Source of the DNA: Candidatus Rifleibacteriota bacterium
GTDB lineage: Bacteria; Muiribacteriota; Ozemobacteria; Ozemobacterales; Ozemobacteraceae
Assembly (NCBI GenBank): GCA_905236675.1
Contig: CAJOND010000015.1
Coordinates: 1-64,000, forward strand
Reading direction: 5' to 3'
DNA: 64,000 nt
The translations under genes were made by a program, and so were the position numbers. Of this stretch, positions 45,802 to 54,954 are shown piece by piece. The notes beneath the pieces are model-generated. The model saw only the letters and a list, made by a program, of their open reading frames with translations. It was not told where the DNA came from and ran no database searches. The stretch's first letter is position 1; each line of letters starts with the position of its first letter.

Positions 45802-46079
45802 CTGAAAACTGAGAACTGAAAGTTGAAAACTGAAGTCTGAAAGTTGAGAATTGAAAAGTGAAAATTTAAAAAAAGCCGTCATTGCGAGGAGCGATAGCGA
45901 TGTGGAATCTAGCTTTTTTGAATTGTAGTCATTATAGTTGGTTTTTATTTTGTTTTATTGAATTTAGCCAAGCAAAGCTTGGCGGTGTGATTGGTGTGAT
46001 GTGCGATTTACAATAAAAACGCTGGCGATAGCCAAGCAAAATTGTCCAAAGTCTTTTGTCTTTTTGTATAAGTATGAAA
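45798..46079. repeat. Repeat cluster
   Basis: First a run of AACTGAAAACTGAGAACTG-type units (45798-45866), inverse of the pyrimidine tracts seen elsewhere. Next a CGTCATTGCGAGGAGCGA-type dispersed repeat (45877-45912) lying between AAAAAGC and GCTTTTTT, so it may also be a terminator. Then TTATAGTTGGTTTTTATTTTG (related to the GTTGTAATTGG family) and GCCAAGCAAAGCTTGGC (45966-45982). Confidence 0.6.
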
Positions 46080-46577
46080 CTATTTCTTTATTATTTTTGT
46101 TCTATTTTTCATTAAAGAAATAGCATTTAAAATACCAATTATTAAGGCTAATAGATCGTCAGCTTGACCTAAGAAAGGTGTTATATCAGGAATAGCATCA
46201 ATTGGTGAAATAATATAAACAATAGAAGCTATTACGAGTAAGACTCTGGTTAATGAATTTTTAAATGAAGAAGAATCGAATACTGCCCAGGTTAAACAAT
46301 ACATAAAAGAAAAAACACAAACATGATAAATCAGATAAATGGGCTTAGAGAATATATTCCACATGATACCCCAAAAAGTATTGTCCCACATGAAAAAATG
46401 AACTATTCCATAGCCAAAATATATTAAAGCAAACCAGAAAAAGATTCCAACAAGACCTTTAAAACCGATATAAGAATTTTTATCTAAAAGACATAATGGA
46501 AATTGTTTTTCAAGAACACTAGGCTTAGATTGTTCGACTACAGTTAAATCTTTTATGCTTTCGTTGTTATTACACAT
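46080..46577 (-). CDS. DUF1232/YkvA-like membrane protein
   Basis: A 165-residue membrane protein with hydrophobic segments at about 40-60, 75-95 and 115-160. The C-terminal YIISPIDAIPDITPFLGQADDLLA is the DUF1232 (YkvA) signature, found in many bacteria and unknown in function. The N-terminal extension with two additional helices is longer than the minimal family. It is a single gene, leftward, with no clear partner. Confidence 0.85.
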   Translation of the reverse strand: MCNNNESIKDLTVVEQSKPSVLEKQFPLCLLDKNSYIGFKGLVGIFFWFALIYFGYGIVHFFMWDNTFWGIMWNIFSKPIYLIYHVCVFSFMYCLTWAVFDSSSFKNSLTRVLLVIASIVYIISPIDAIPDITPFLGQADDLLALIIGILNAISLMKNRTKIIKK

Positions 46578-46694
46578 AGTTAACTTTATTTATAATTTAT
46601 ATTATAATAAATATCACTTTTCTCGTAAGTTATTAGATAAATAATACTATTAATTAAAAATTAAAACAATAGCTAGATTCCTATAGTGTACAAA

Positions 46695-46726
46695 ACAAAG
46701 ACGCTTGTGTTTGCAAGCGTCTTTGT
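46695..46726. terminator. Bidirectional terminator-like hairpin
   Basis: ACAAAGACGCTTG / CAAGCGTCTTTGT, 13-bp perfect stem with a 6-nt loop. Confidence 0.75.
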
Positions 46727-46834
46727 TGGATACTACATTTCCGCAATGTTTTGCATTGCAGTCCCTAACTTATTGCTTCATCAAATTCACTTCCTCAAAA
46801 GGGGGAAGATCTAATATAAGGAGCAATGAAAAGG

Positions 46835-47774
46835 TTAGTCAGCTGTTTTCCATTTATTTACTTTTTCAGTAATCATCTTGAGTAAATCATCGGAAGCCTT
46901 TGCTGAAGAGCTTTCAACAGTCAGATTAACGAATGGTTTATCTGGGTCAGGAAGAACAAGAACCCAATCGCCTTTTCCCATCAAAATCTTAACACCGTCG
47001 ATAAGCTGAGTTTCTTTGTCTTTAGCAAATTCCATAGCATATCTCATAACCTTGCCCTTGGCTTCCCATGGACATGGAAGTCTTTGTGTACGGGTATAGA
47101 ATTCTGGAACAGAATCAACTATTTCAGCCAAAGACTTGTTGAGTTTTGCAATACCTTCGAGAAGTTTAACTGTTGCATAAATACCATCGAATGCAGCCTG
47201 GAAGCTAGAAAAGATTGTTCCGCCCTTTTCATCCAAGCAGATTTCGATATCTTTGTTGAGAGCTGCATCATTCAATGCTCTAACACTAGTCTTAGTGCGG
47301 ACAATTTTACTCTTTGATTTTGTAGCAAGTTTTTCAAGCTGGTGAGTTGCAGAAACTGGAACAGCAACTGTTGCGCCTGGTTTTAAATCGAAAATCATCT
47401 TAGCCCAGGTAAGCATAGCCTGTTGCCCCTGAATTACACGGCCATTGTTATCAATCATGGTGATGTTTTCAGAGCCATTACCCATGATTACACCGAGGTC
47501 TGCATTCAAAGACTTAACCATTGTAGTAACAGTTTCGCGAGATTTTTCCTGAGAGAGATCCCAAATCTTATCTTCATCATGATAAGCATTTAGAGTAATA
47601 ACTTCACAACCAAGTTTGCCTAGGAATGAGTTAAATACGCCACTTGCTTCGCTGAATGCAAAGTCAAGAACAATTCTAAATTTTCTGTCTTTAATTGCTT
47701 TGACATCAATGCTCTTGAGCAGTTCTTCACAGTAATTTTCTGGAACTCTTGGAGGATAAGTAATTTCGCCAAAC
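46835..47774 (-). pseudogene. C-terminal part of the frameshifted sugar-nucleotide enzyme
   Basis: Continuation of the phosphoglucomutase/phosphomannomutase-like domain of the gene upstream, in another frame. Just after the break it reads GEITYPPRVPENYCEELLKSI and FRIVLDFAFSEASGVFN, then LGVIMGNGSENITMIDNNG (residues of the domain's metal and substrate region), ending KVNKWKTAD. A methionine at 47521 could start a 228-residue fragment, but it would lack the first part of the domain. Joined to the upstream part it gives about 835 residues, the usual size of the fused family. Confidence 0.8.
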
Positions 47775-49343
47775 TTCTACAACATTAGCTCTAACAAAGT
47801 CTTCGCGATTGAACAAGCGTTCTATAGATTTTTTTGTAGCTGTAGCAATATCACGGCCCTGTTGGTCAAAAATCTTTATTTCGAGCTGATTTGGATTGTC
47901 ATCAGCCATTTTTACGTGTACACCGCCATCTCTGAAGAAAGCATTTGGTTTATAACGTGCAACTGGTTCTGGAGTAGCTCTAAGGTCAGCAACATTAATA
48001 CCAGCAGAAGTCAGACCACAGATAATAGAGCGGTTAATCATTCTGCTAACCTTTGTACCATCACGAGATACAATTATGCTGGACCCCTTCTTTAGACTTG
48101 AACCATAAGCAGCACCAAGTTTACAGGCCATTTCAGGAGTGATTTCTATGTTGGCCAAACCTGAAATTGCAAAATCTGTGAAGAGGTTTTTGCTCCATTT
48201 ATCATTGTAAATCAAGCTGTAAAGAACGGTCGAACCTTCTTCAACTTCTTTCTTAGGCCATATCTTAACATTTTCACGAATAACTGCATTTTTGCCAATA
48301 ATACAATCTTCGCTTATTATAGCACCACTTTCAACTTCGGCACCTTCTTCGATTCTGCTTCTGCTGCCTATAACAGCTTTTCCAAGTTCTGCTCTTTCGC
48401 CGATTTCTACGTTAGACCAAACGGTTGTACCTTTAAGTCTAGCACCTTTATGTACAACAGAATCATCACCGATTACGCAGTATTCAAGTTCGCAGCCGTC
48501 TTCAATAACACAATTGTTACCTATTACAACGCCGCCTTTTAATTTAACTTTATTCTGTTTCATCTTGATGTTTTTGCCGACATAAACATCGCGGCCGACG
48601 ATATTTAAGCGTTCACCCGGAAGCTGAACACGTACATCGCCATTCAGAACATTCTGATGAGCTAAAATGTATTCATCAAGGCTGCCGATATCTTTCCAAT
48701 AACCATCTGCTATATAACCGTAAAGTGGTAAACCTTCTTTAAGCATTAATGGGAAAAGATTCTTACTGAAGTCAAATTCTGTCTTTTCTGGAATGTATTT
48801 GAAAATTTCTGGTTCAAGAATGTAAATGCCTGTATTGATGGTATCAGAAAAAACTTCGCCCCAGCTTGGCTTTTCAAGGAATCGGATAATCTTTCCATCT
48901 TCACCGGTAATTACAACACCGTATTCAAGAGGATTAGCAACTCTTGTAAGAACCATGGTTGCCATAGCTTTCTTTTCCTGATGGAATTTAATGGCTTCTG
49001 ACAAATCAAAATCAGTTAAAACATCGCCTGAAATGATAATAAAAGGTTCGTTTTTAAGTTTTTCTTCAGTGTTTTTTACACTACCAGCTGTACCGTAGTC
49101 TGCAGCAGCCATCTGGTATTCCATTTCGATATCAAACTTCTTGCCGTCTCCAAAATAATTGGTAATTACTTCTGGCTGGAAGTAAAGTATCGAACATATT
49201 CGCTTGAAATCATACTGCTTAAGCAAATTGATAATGTGTTCCATCATTGGAACATTAGCAACTGGAGCCATTGGCTTGGGTATGTTACAAGTAATTGGGC
49301 GCAAACGGGTACCAAAACCGCCTGCCATAATAACAGCCTTCAT
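47727..49343 (-). CDS. NDP-sugar pyrophosphorylase/phosphomutase fusion, frameshifted
   Basis: N-terminal 538-residue part of a fused nucleotidyltransferase and phosphohexomutase. Residues 1-235 are the nucleotidyltransferase: AVIMAGGFGTRLRPIT (nucleotide binding), ISGDVLTDFDL, FLEKPSWGE, GIYILEPEIF. Residues about 250-365 are left-handed beta-helix hexapeptides (VVIGNNCVIEDGCELEYCVI). From about 380 a phosphomutase domain begins (IIVSRDGTKVSRMI). It presumably makes GDP- or UDP-activated sugars for surface glycans. Compared with the family the frame is lost after NVVEV: GTTTGGCGA instead of GTTGGCGA (extra base at 47771-47773), leaving a short wrong tail. This could be a real mutation or a sequencing error. 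Confidence 0.85.
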   Translation of the reverse strand: MKAVIMAGGFGTRLRPITCNIPKPMAPVANVPMMEHIINLLKQYDFKRICSILYFQPEVITNYFGDGKKFDIEMEYQMAAADYGTAGSVKNTEEKLKNEPFIIISGDVLTDFDLSEAIKFHQEKKAMATMVLTRVANPLEYGVVITGEDGKIIRFLEKPSWGEVFSDTINTGIYILEPEIFKYIPEKTEFDFSKNLFPLMLKEGLPLYGYIADGYWKDIGSLDEYILAHQNVLNGDVRVQLPGERLNIVGRDVYVGKNIKMKQNKVKLKGGVVIGNNCVIEDGCELEYCVIGDDSVVHKGARLKGTTVWSNVEIGERAELGKAVIGSRSRIEEGAEVESGAIISEDCIIGKNAVIRENVKIWPKKEVEEGSTVLYSLIYNDKWSKNLFTDFAISGLANIEITPEMACKLGAAYGSSLKKGSSIIVSRDGTKVSRMINRSIICGLTSAGINVADLRATPEPVARYKPNAFFRDGGVHVKMADDNPNQLEIKIFDQQGRDIATATKKSIERLFNREDFVRANVVEVWRNYLSSKSSRKLL

Positions 49344-49511
49344 ATTTTATTCCTCGCTCATTCCTTTATTTCTTATTGTCTATAAAACTCGACAAAATTA
49401 TTTTAAAATTCTAATAAAATTTAGTCAACTGTTATTTGTAAAAATGTTATTAGTTATTATTGTTATTGCTTTTGTTGTAGTTATAGTTTTAAATATGATA
49501 TTTTACAATAT

Positions 49512-50240
49512 ATGCAGCATATTATTATAGATAATCGAGTTTGTAATCTTTTTATAAAAGGGGAAAAGGGCCCCGTTTTTCTGCATATTAACGAGCCTTC
49601 AATTCCTGTTGGAGCTCTTCAAATTACAGAGGCCTTAGAACAAATAGATAATAGTTATGAATATATTTTTGTTGAGATTCTAATAAATGATTGGGATAAA
49701 AATCTTTCACCCTGGTCGGTAAAAACAAATAATAGGGTATTTGATGGAAATGCTCCATTAACTTTAAATTGGTTGCTGAATAACGTTATTCCTTATCTGA
49801 AAAATAATTTTACAGGGCACGAAGAGTTTTATTTAGCAGGGTACTCTTTAAGCGGTTTATTTGCTTTGTGGTCTTTGTATAATACTGATATTTTTAATGG
49901 TATAATCTGTTGCTCTGGTTCTCTATGGTTTCCAAAGTGGGATGAATTTATGCAGAATAACCATTTGAGAAAAAATAGTATGGTTTATTTGAGCTTGGGT
50001 GGGAAGGAAGAGAAAACGAAAAATCCTCTTATGGCATCTGTAGGAATTAATACAAGGAAGCAACTAAGCTTGTTAAAAAATGATATTTTATTAAAATCAG
50101 CTACACTAGAAATGAATCCCGGAGGACATTTTGCAGATACGGCTTTTCGTGTCGCGAAGGGTATTAGATGGATTTTAAAGGAAAAAGAATTCTGTTTATT
50201 AAGTAAAAAGCAAAAGAATAACAAAATTAAGGAACAATAA
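49512..50240 (+). CDS. Putative esterase (alpha/beta hydrolase)
   Basis: A 242-residue cytoplasmic alpha/beta hydrolase resembling the esterase-D/IroE group. The nucleophile elbow is AGYSLSGLFALW (Ser at about residue 120) and the catalytic His is in NPGGHFADTA. Family context WLLNNVIPYLKNNF just before the elbow is typical. The stop overlaps the next start by one base (TAATG), so it is co-translated with the S51 peptidase. Substrate unknown. Confidence 0.85.
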   Translation: MQHIIIDNRVCNLFIKGEKGPVFLHINEPSIPVGALQITEALEQIDNSYEYIFVEILINDWDKNLSPWSVKTNNRVFDGNAPLTLNWLLNNVIPYLKNNFTGHEEFYLAGYSLSGLFALWSLYNTDIFNGIICCSGSLWFPKWDEFMQNNHLRKNSMVYLSLGGKEEKTKNPLMASVGINTRKQLSLLKNDILLKSATLEMNPGGHFADTAFRVAKGIRWILKEKEFCLLSKKQKNNKIKEQ

Positions 50241-50956
50241 TGAAAAGAATATATGCTATTGGCGGCGGTGAAATTAAAAATAAAGAGACTCTTAAGCTAG
50301 ATGAGTTTCTTGTAAGTAAAGCAAAAGAACATGCTGGTGAGAAAAGGCCTTACGCTCTGTTTATCCCGACTGCCAGTCACGATTTTATGCCTTATTATAA
50401 TTCTTTTCATAAAATTTATACTGGTGTGTTTAATGTCAAAACCGATGTAACTTTAACTGTATTTCATGAATACAATCTAGATAAAATCAAAACAAAATTT
50501 CAGAAAGCAGATTTAGTATATGTCGGTGGTGGAAACACTCTTTTTATGATTGAGTCTTGGAATAATTCTGGTCTTCTTGATTTAATTATTGATGCATATA
50601 ATCGTGAAGTGATAATCTGTGGCTTGTCGGCTGGAGCGATTTGTTGGTTTGAAGATATTTATACTGATTCTCTGGAAAGTGAAAATAAAAATGATATTCC
50701 TTATTCTATGGCAAAGGGGTTAGGGTGGATAAAAGGTATAGTTTCGCCACATTATAATGAAAGAAATAAAGACTTTGATGAAATTGTTTCCAAAAATTAT
50801 AAAGAAGCAATTGGCATAGAAAATAATGCTATGTTAGAGATTATTGATGGTAAAATAACTGGCTCGATTTCTTGTGTTGGAAGCAATGTTTATAAAATTA
50901 TTAATAATTCAAATATACTGACAAAAGAGATTATTCGCCCTAATATTTATTTATGA
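50240..50956 (+). CDS. S51-family peptidase (dipeptidase E-like)
   Basis: A 238-residue peptidase E-type serine hydrolase. Family blocks: IYAIGGGEI at the N-terminus, LVYVGGGNTLFMIESW, the nucleophile motif ICGLSAGAICWF (Ser at about residue 133), and SPHYNER containing the conserved His. It may cleave N-terminal Asp dipeptides; more distant relatives are cyanophycinases. Cytoplasmic. Coupled to the upstream esterase gene. Confidence 0.9.
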   Translation: MKRIYAIGGGEIKNKETLKLDEFLVSKAKEHAGEKRPYALFIPTASHDFMPYYNSFHKIYTGVFNVKTDVTLTVFHEYNLDKIKTKFQKADLVYVGGGNTLFMIESWNNSGLLDLIIDAYNREVIICGLSAGAICWFEDIYTDSLESENKNDIPYSMAKGLGWIKGIVSPHYNERNKDFDEIVSKNYKEAIGIENNAMLEIIDGKITGSISCVGSNVYKIINNSNILTKEIIRPNIYL

Positions 50957-51065
50957 ATCAGTAATTTTACAAATAAAAATAGCTGAAATAAATTTAGGTT
51001 GTTATTGTTTCTATTGTCTAATATGCTATAATTTGTCAAATTATTTTTTATGGAGAAAATATCAA

Positions 51066-51410
51066 ATGCTATTCTTAGAATATCCAAAATGCACGACTTG
51101 TAAAAAGGCTAAAAAATGGCTTGATGATAATAAAGTTAAATACACAGACAGAAATATAGCTGAAGATAATCCTACTTTAGCAGAATTAAAAGAATGGTTT
51201 GCAAAAAGTGGCTTACCTTTAAAAAAGTTTTTTAATACAAGCGGTTTAAAATATAAAGAATTAAATTTAAAAGATAAGCTTCCCGGTATGAGTGAAGATG
51301 AACAATTTAAACTACTTGCATCAGATGGAATGCTTGTTAAACGACCTATTTTAATCGAAAGCAAAAAAGTTTTAGTTGGTTTTAAAGAAGAAGAATGGGC
51401 TAATTTCTGA
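51066..51410 (+). CDS. ArsC/Spx-family protein
   Basis: A 114-residue thioredoxin-fold protein. CTTCKKAKKWLDD (CxxC at about residues 9-12), the helical KEWFAKSGLPLKKFFNTSG, and LVKRPILI with cis-Pro and VGFKEEEW at the end are the ArsC/Spx/MgsR consensus. The family includes arsenate reductases and redox-responsive regulators of RNA polymerase; the CxxC and absence of arsenic genes favour an Spx-like or YffB-like role, uncertain. The ATG at 51066 has TGGAGA 9 nt upstream; an upstream TTG would add 11 non-homologous residues. Confidence 0.9.
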   Translation: MLFLEYPKCTTCKKAKKWLDDNKVKYTDRNIAEDNPTLAELKEWFAKSGLPLKKFFNTSGLKYKELNLKDKLPGMSEDEQFKLLASDGMLVKRPILIESKKVLVGFKEEEWANF

Positions 51411-51472
51411 ATTGAAAAAAGGGAAAAAAATCAAAGCGGGTCAGATAAAATTGATTATGGTTGATTTTATTT

Positions 51473-52051
51473 ATGAATAATAAAAAAAATAAATATTCTA
51501 ACAATTCTAATTCTAGTAAAAAACGTAAACTCCCGCTGAAACCGGTTTTTTTACCAGAAGATTTCTTTGATGCTGAAGGAAATGATGTTGATTATAATTC
51601 TGCGATAAATAAAAAGATTAAAATAGATTATCTTTCCAAAAAAAATTTTATTGAAACTTTAAATAATCAAAAAAATGTAGAAAATAAAAGTGTTGCATTA
51701 TTTTCAAATAATAAGCCTAATTTTTCTCCTGAAAACTTTTTTGACGAACAAGGAAATGAAGTTAAAGAAAAAGATAATCAAAAACCAGAGTCTATAGTTA
51801 AAAAGGAAGAGGAAATTTCTAAAGAGAATAATAACGAAGATAGTATTAGCTGTTTGAGATGCGCTCATTACTATATTACTTGGAACGTAAAATACCCAAG
51901 AGGTTGTCGTAAATATGCATTGGAAACAGACCTTATCCCTTCTGATGCAGTACTTATATATACTTGTAAAGGTTGTCAATACTTTAAAAATAAGTTTAAG
52001 AAAACTGACCCAAAAATTTTTGCAGAAATGTTGGATCAATACAAAACTTAG
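51473..52051 (+). CDS. Cysteine-rich protein with KPVFLP N-terminus
   Basis: A 192-residue hydrophilic protein from ATG 51473 (a TTG at 51461 is also in frame). The N-terminus has LKPVFLPEDFFDAEGN, repeated in part later as SPENFFDEQGNEV. The C-terminal 60 residues carry SCLRCAHYYITWNVKYPRGC, then Y-x-TCKGCQYF, a compact Cys cluster that probably binds zinc. Small proteins with this CxxCxHYYxTWxxxxPxxC motif are widespread in bacteria and uncharacterised. The KPxFLP motif is shared with 4656-5117. Confidence 0.75.
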   Translation: MNNKKNKYSNNSNSSKKRKLPLKPVFLPEDFFDAEGNDVDYNSAINKKIKIDYLSKKNFIETLNNQKNVENKSVALFSNNKPNFSPENFFDEQGNEVKEKDNQKPESIVKKEEEISKENNNEDSISCLRCAHYYITWNVKYPRGCRKYALETDLIPSDAVLIYTCKGCQYFKNKFKKTDPKIFAEMLDQYKT

Positions 52052-52626
52052 TTGTTTGTAACTCTCAATTCTTAGCTCTTTTGATATGTTTATGATTGTT
52101 GTAATTGGTTTGTGGTTTTATTGTTTAGCTTAAACTCCTCAAAATATCGGTTATTTATAATATTTGATGGCTTACTGAGCTAGTTATAAACAATCACCAC
52201 CCATTACCACCACCAACCACAAGGCTGCAAGCCTTTCCGTTTTCATTTTTCAACTCTTTACTCTCCACTCTCTGCTCTAAGAGGCCCTCGTCCGCTCTTC
52301 TGCTCTCAACTCTCAGTTTTCAGTTCTCCGTTTTCAGTTCTCAATTCTCTCGCTCTCCAGCTCTCTTCCCTCTTCCTTCTTCCCTCTTCAATCTTTTTTT
52401 TAATTTTTTTTGAATAAAAATAAATATAAAAACTTAATACAAACTGAAAGGAGAATATTAAAGAAATGTTATTGATCTGCCAATATGGATTTCTAATTTT
52501 TCTAACTTCCTATGCAATTTTACCTATACCATGCTAAAAGGTCATTTGAGAAATTACCTTTAGTAGTTAAATTCAATTTATACTTAATTATGAAAGTGAA
52601 AAACTAGTTTCAAAGGAGAATGTTGA
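52052..52626. repeat. Repeat-rich spacer before GTPase island
   Basis: 575 nt with no clear gene. It contains a GTTGTAATTGGTTTGTGGT element (52094-52127) with a loosely inverse CACCACCCATTACCACCACC arm (52196-52222). A long degenerate pyrimidine tract follows (52244-52393, many CTCTC/TTTTCAGTTCTC units). A hairpin AAAGGTcATTT-GAG-AAATtACCTTT (52537-52561) also occurs near 62478 and 63922. A 23-codon hydrophobic frame with a ribosome site (ATG 52466, MLLICQYGFLIFLTSY...) is possible but unsupported. Confidence 0.55.
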
Positions 52627-52764
52627 ATGTTAAAAATACTTGATGATTTAAGCAAATTTCTTCAGACAGAAGAAGGTAAAAAATTAAAAGAATTATTGAA
52701 AATAATCTGTGCAGACCCTCAGCCTCCAGTGCTGACAATAACAGATTTACCTAAAAATGAATGA
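52627..52764 (+). CDS. Small 45-residue protein upstream of GTPase
   Basis: ATG at 52627 with AAGGAG 9 nt upstream, reading MLKILDDLSKFLQTEEGKK, then LKELLKIICADPQPPVLTI and a short end. It is helical, then proline-rich. Length and ribosome site favour a real small gene 58 nt before the GTPase gene. No homologue recognised. Confidence 0.5.
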   Translation: MLKILDDLSKFLQTEEGKKLKELLKIICADPQPPVLTITDLPKNE

Positions 52765-52822
52765 TGTTTATGACCTTTAAACACTCTAATTCAATTTTTA
52801 TTAAATAATATAAGGAGAAAAA

Positions 52823-54118
52823 ATGAACGAAGAAATACGTAATAAATTCAATGAATTAAAACAAAAAGATGGTTTCAAAAAGATCGAAGAACGTATCAAT
52901 CAACTTATTAAAATAGGCAAAACAGATGTAAAAGATATATTTAATAGTGAAGCGTTTCAGGAAATGTTTGACCAGGTCAGCCTGCTTCTTGGTAAAGAAG
53001 TTAAGCCGACTCTTTTAATGATTGGCAAAACTGGTGTTGGAAAATCTTCTGTTTTAAATGCTTTATTCTCTAATGGAACTGTTGGAGAAACTAAATTCGA
53101 TATTGGTGTAACTCCTACAACAAGAGACTTCGACAGAAGACTACTTCATTCTGATAAGTGCGATATCGTTGCTGTAGATGCTCCTGGTTTTGTTGATCCT
53201 ACTAGTGAAGCAAATATAGATGGAATGACTTACGAAGACAAACTCATCGAATATGCAAAAACTAACGAAGCACATATGGCTCTACTAGTTTTGAAGTGTG
53301 ACGATAGGGCACTTGAACCAGAATGCAAATTCCTTAATAAATGGTTTGCCGAAGAAAAATTGAGGGATTTCCCAATAATAGTAGTTGTAAATCAAATTGA
53401 CAAAATGCAGCCAGTTGAATCCTGGAAACCAGAAAGTCTTAATCTTGATAATCCGATAAAGAAAAAAGAAAAGAATATTAGAACCTATATCGATTATGTA
53501 TTCAGTCTGAAAGAATTTCAGCCTTTGTGTGAAAGTGGTCGAATTGTGCCTTTTGCGGCTCCTGCTCAAGAAATAGACGAAGAAGATGATTATGAACCAA
53601 GAGCTCCATTTAATGTTAAAATTTTGAAAAATAAAATATATGAATTATTGCCTGTAGCTGCTAAAACTCTTTATGCAAGAGCTGCTAAGATGCTTGATGA
53701 AGAAGGTAACAGAATTGTAAATTATTACGCAATGGGGGCAGGTGCAGCAGTAGTTGCAAACCCTTTGCCTGGTTCTGATTTTATTTCTATTTCTGCAATA
53801 CAAGTAGCTATGACTATACATCTAGGCAGACTTTATAGAGTTGAGCTTTCAAGACAGGCTGCTTTAACTCTATTAACTCCAGTATTAACCTCATTCGGTG
53901 GAAGACTAGCCGCCCAAAGTCTTGTTTTATTAATACCTGGTCTAAAAAATTGGGTTGGTGCACCTTTGGCTTTTGGCATCACAATGACAGTTGGCAAAGC
54001 TGTTAATGCCGTTTTGGCATCTGGCAAAAGAGAGCTTACCGTTGAAGATGTTAAGAGAGAAGCTGCCAAATATAGCGAAGCAGATTTCAAGAAAATGTAT
54101 GAAGAACATTCTAAGTGA
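52823..54118 (+). CDS. Era-like GTPase with DUF697 membrane domain
   Basis: A 431-residue TRAFAC GTPase. G1 GKTGVGKSS (about residue 67), G2 threonine in GVTPTTRDF, G3 DAPGF (about 118), G4 NQIDK (about 189). The C-terminal part (about 300-400) is hydrophobic with a membrane-hairpin look: YYAMGAGAAVVANPLPGSDF and LAAQSLVLLIPGLKNWVG, the DUF697 type found in YcjX/YfjP-related GTPases. An AAGGAG ribosome site precedes the ATG. First of three GTPase genes in this island; a membrane-stress or defence role is inference. Confidence 0.9.
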   Translation: MNEEIRNKFNELKQKDGFKKIEERINQLIKIGKTDVKDIFNSEAFQEMFDQVSLLLGKEVKPTLLMIGKTGVGKSSVLNALFSNGTVGETKFDIGVTPTTRDFDRRLLHSDKCDIVAVDAPGFVDPTSEANIDGMTYEDKLIEYAKTNEAHMALLVLKCDDRALEPECKFLNKWFAEEKLRDFPIIVVVNQIDKMQPVESWKPESLNLDNPIKKKEKNIRTYIDYVFSLKEFQPLCESGRIVPFAAPAQEIDEEDDYEPRAPFNVKILKNKIYELLPVAAKTLYARAAKMLDEEGNRIVNYYAMGAGAAVVANPLPGSDFISISAIQVAMTIHLGRLYRVELSRQAALTLLTPVLTSFGGRLAAQSLVLLIPGLKNWVGAPLAFGITMTVGKAVNAVLASGKRELTVEDVKREAAKYSEADFKKMYEEHSK

Positions 54119-54131
54119 TTAGGTTGAAAAT

Positions 54132-54163
54132 ATGTTCCCCAAAAGCAAAGCTTTTGGGGAACA
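54132..54163 (+). terminator. Terminator-like hairpin
   Basis: TGTTCCCCAAAAGC-AAA-GCTTTTGGGGAACA, 14-bp perfect stem right after the GTPase gene; no T run. Confidence 0.65.
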
Positions 54164-54279
54164 ATCTATAGAGCTTGTCCGAAAACTAGAAAATCACTAC
54201 AATTTTAGTGCACTAGCAATTGTCCTTACCTTCTTTTGTAAATTTTTTTAACGAAGCAATAATATTTTAGGAGTATATC

Positions 54280-54954
54280 GTGGCTAATATTATAAATTAT
54301 TTAAAATATGCCCTTAATTCTATAGAAGTTTTAACACGTCTTACTTATGACGAAACTGAAACTGTTATACAAGATAATGCTGTTGTTGATTATGGGATTG
54401 TTCACGGTAATAATTTAATTGTTCTTGTAAAAGTTGGTATGCACGGGTCTATCTATGGTTATCAAAATAAATACTTAGATATAGCTGAATTATTAAACAA
54501 AAGATATGGCTGTACGGTTATAACTGTTTCGACTCCCAAGTTTATATATTCTCTTGAATCTGAAATGAAGTTTGTTAAAGAATATGCAGAAAAACATAAT
54601 TTTAATGAATATGAAGTTTTTTATATGGGACATTCTTTTGGAGGCACACTAGGCTTGCTTTACGGATATAAATATTCTGAAATTAAGAGAATATTGGCAG
54701 TCAATTCACCTTTTTCTGATGATACTGATGAAATGATTAAAGGTATTAAGTCTTTTAATGGCTTATCACTAAATCTTGTTTATGGCTTAGAATATGATTT
54801 TATAGATACGGGTAAAAAATACTCATATTTAAAGAATAAAATAGTTAATTTTTCTTTTCTAGAAGATGTAGACCATTATTTTACAGATAAAATAAATCAA
54901 TTTTTATTATTACCAGTTAATTATTTTTTTGAAAATATTAATAATAAAATGTAA
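54280..54954 (+). CDS. Alpha/beta hydrolase-like protein
   Basis: A 224-residue protein beginning at GTG with AGGAG upstream. The nucleophile elbow YMGHSFGGTLGLLYGYKY (Ser at about residue 115) and the strand VNSPF following it fit an alpha/beta hydrolase. The expected His may be in DVDHYF (about 200) near the C-terminus. It lies between two GTPase genes, same strand. Substrate unknown; it might be an effector lipase or unrelated. Confidence 0.75.
   Translation: MANIINYLKYALNSIEVLTRLTYDETETVIQDNAVVDYGIVHGNNLIVLVKVGMHGSIYGYQNKYLDIAELLNKRYGCTVITVSTPKFIYSLESEMKFVKEYAEKHNFNEYEVFYMGHSFGGTLGLLYGYKYSEIKRILAVNSPFSDDTDEMIKGIKSFNGLSLNLVYGLEYDFIDTGKKYSYLKNKIVNFSFLEDVDHYFTDKINQFLLLPVNYFFENINNKM

Noticed and set aside
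52466..52537. 23-codon hydrophobic peptide (MLLICQYGFLIFLTSY...)
   Set aside because: It has AAGGAG upstream but a 12-nt gap and no relatives known to me; could be chance in AT-rich DNA.
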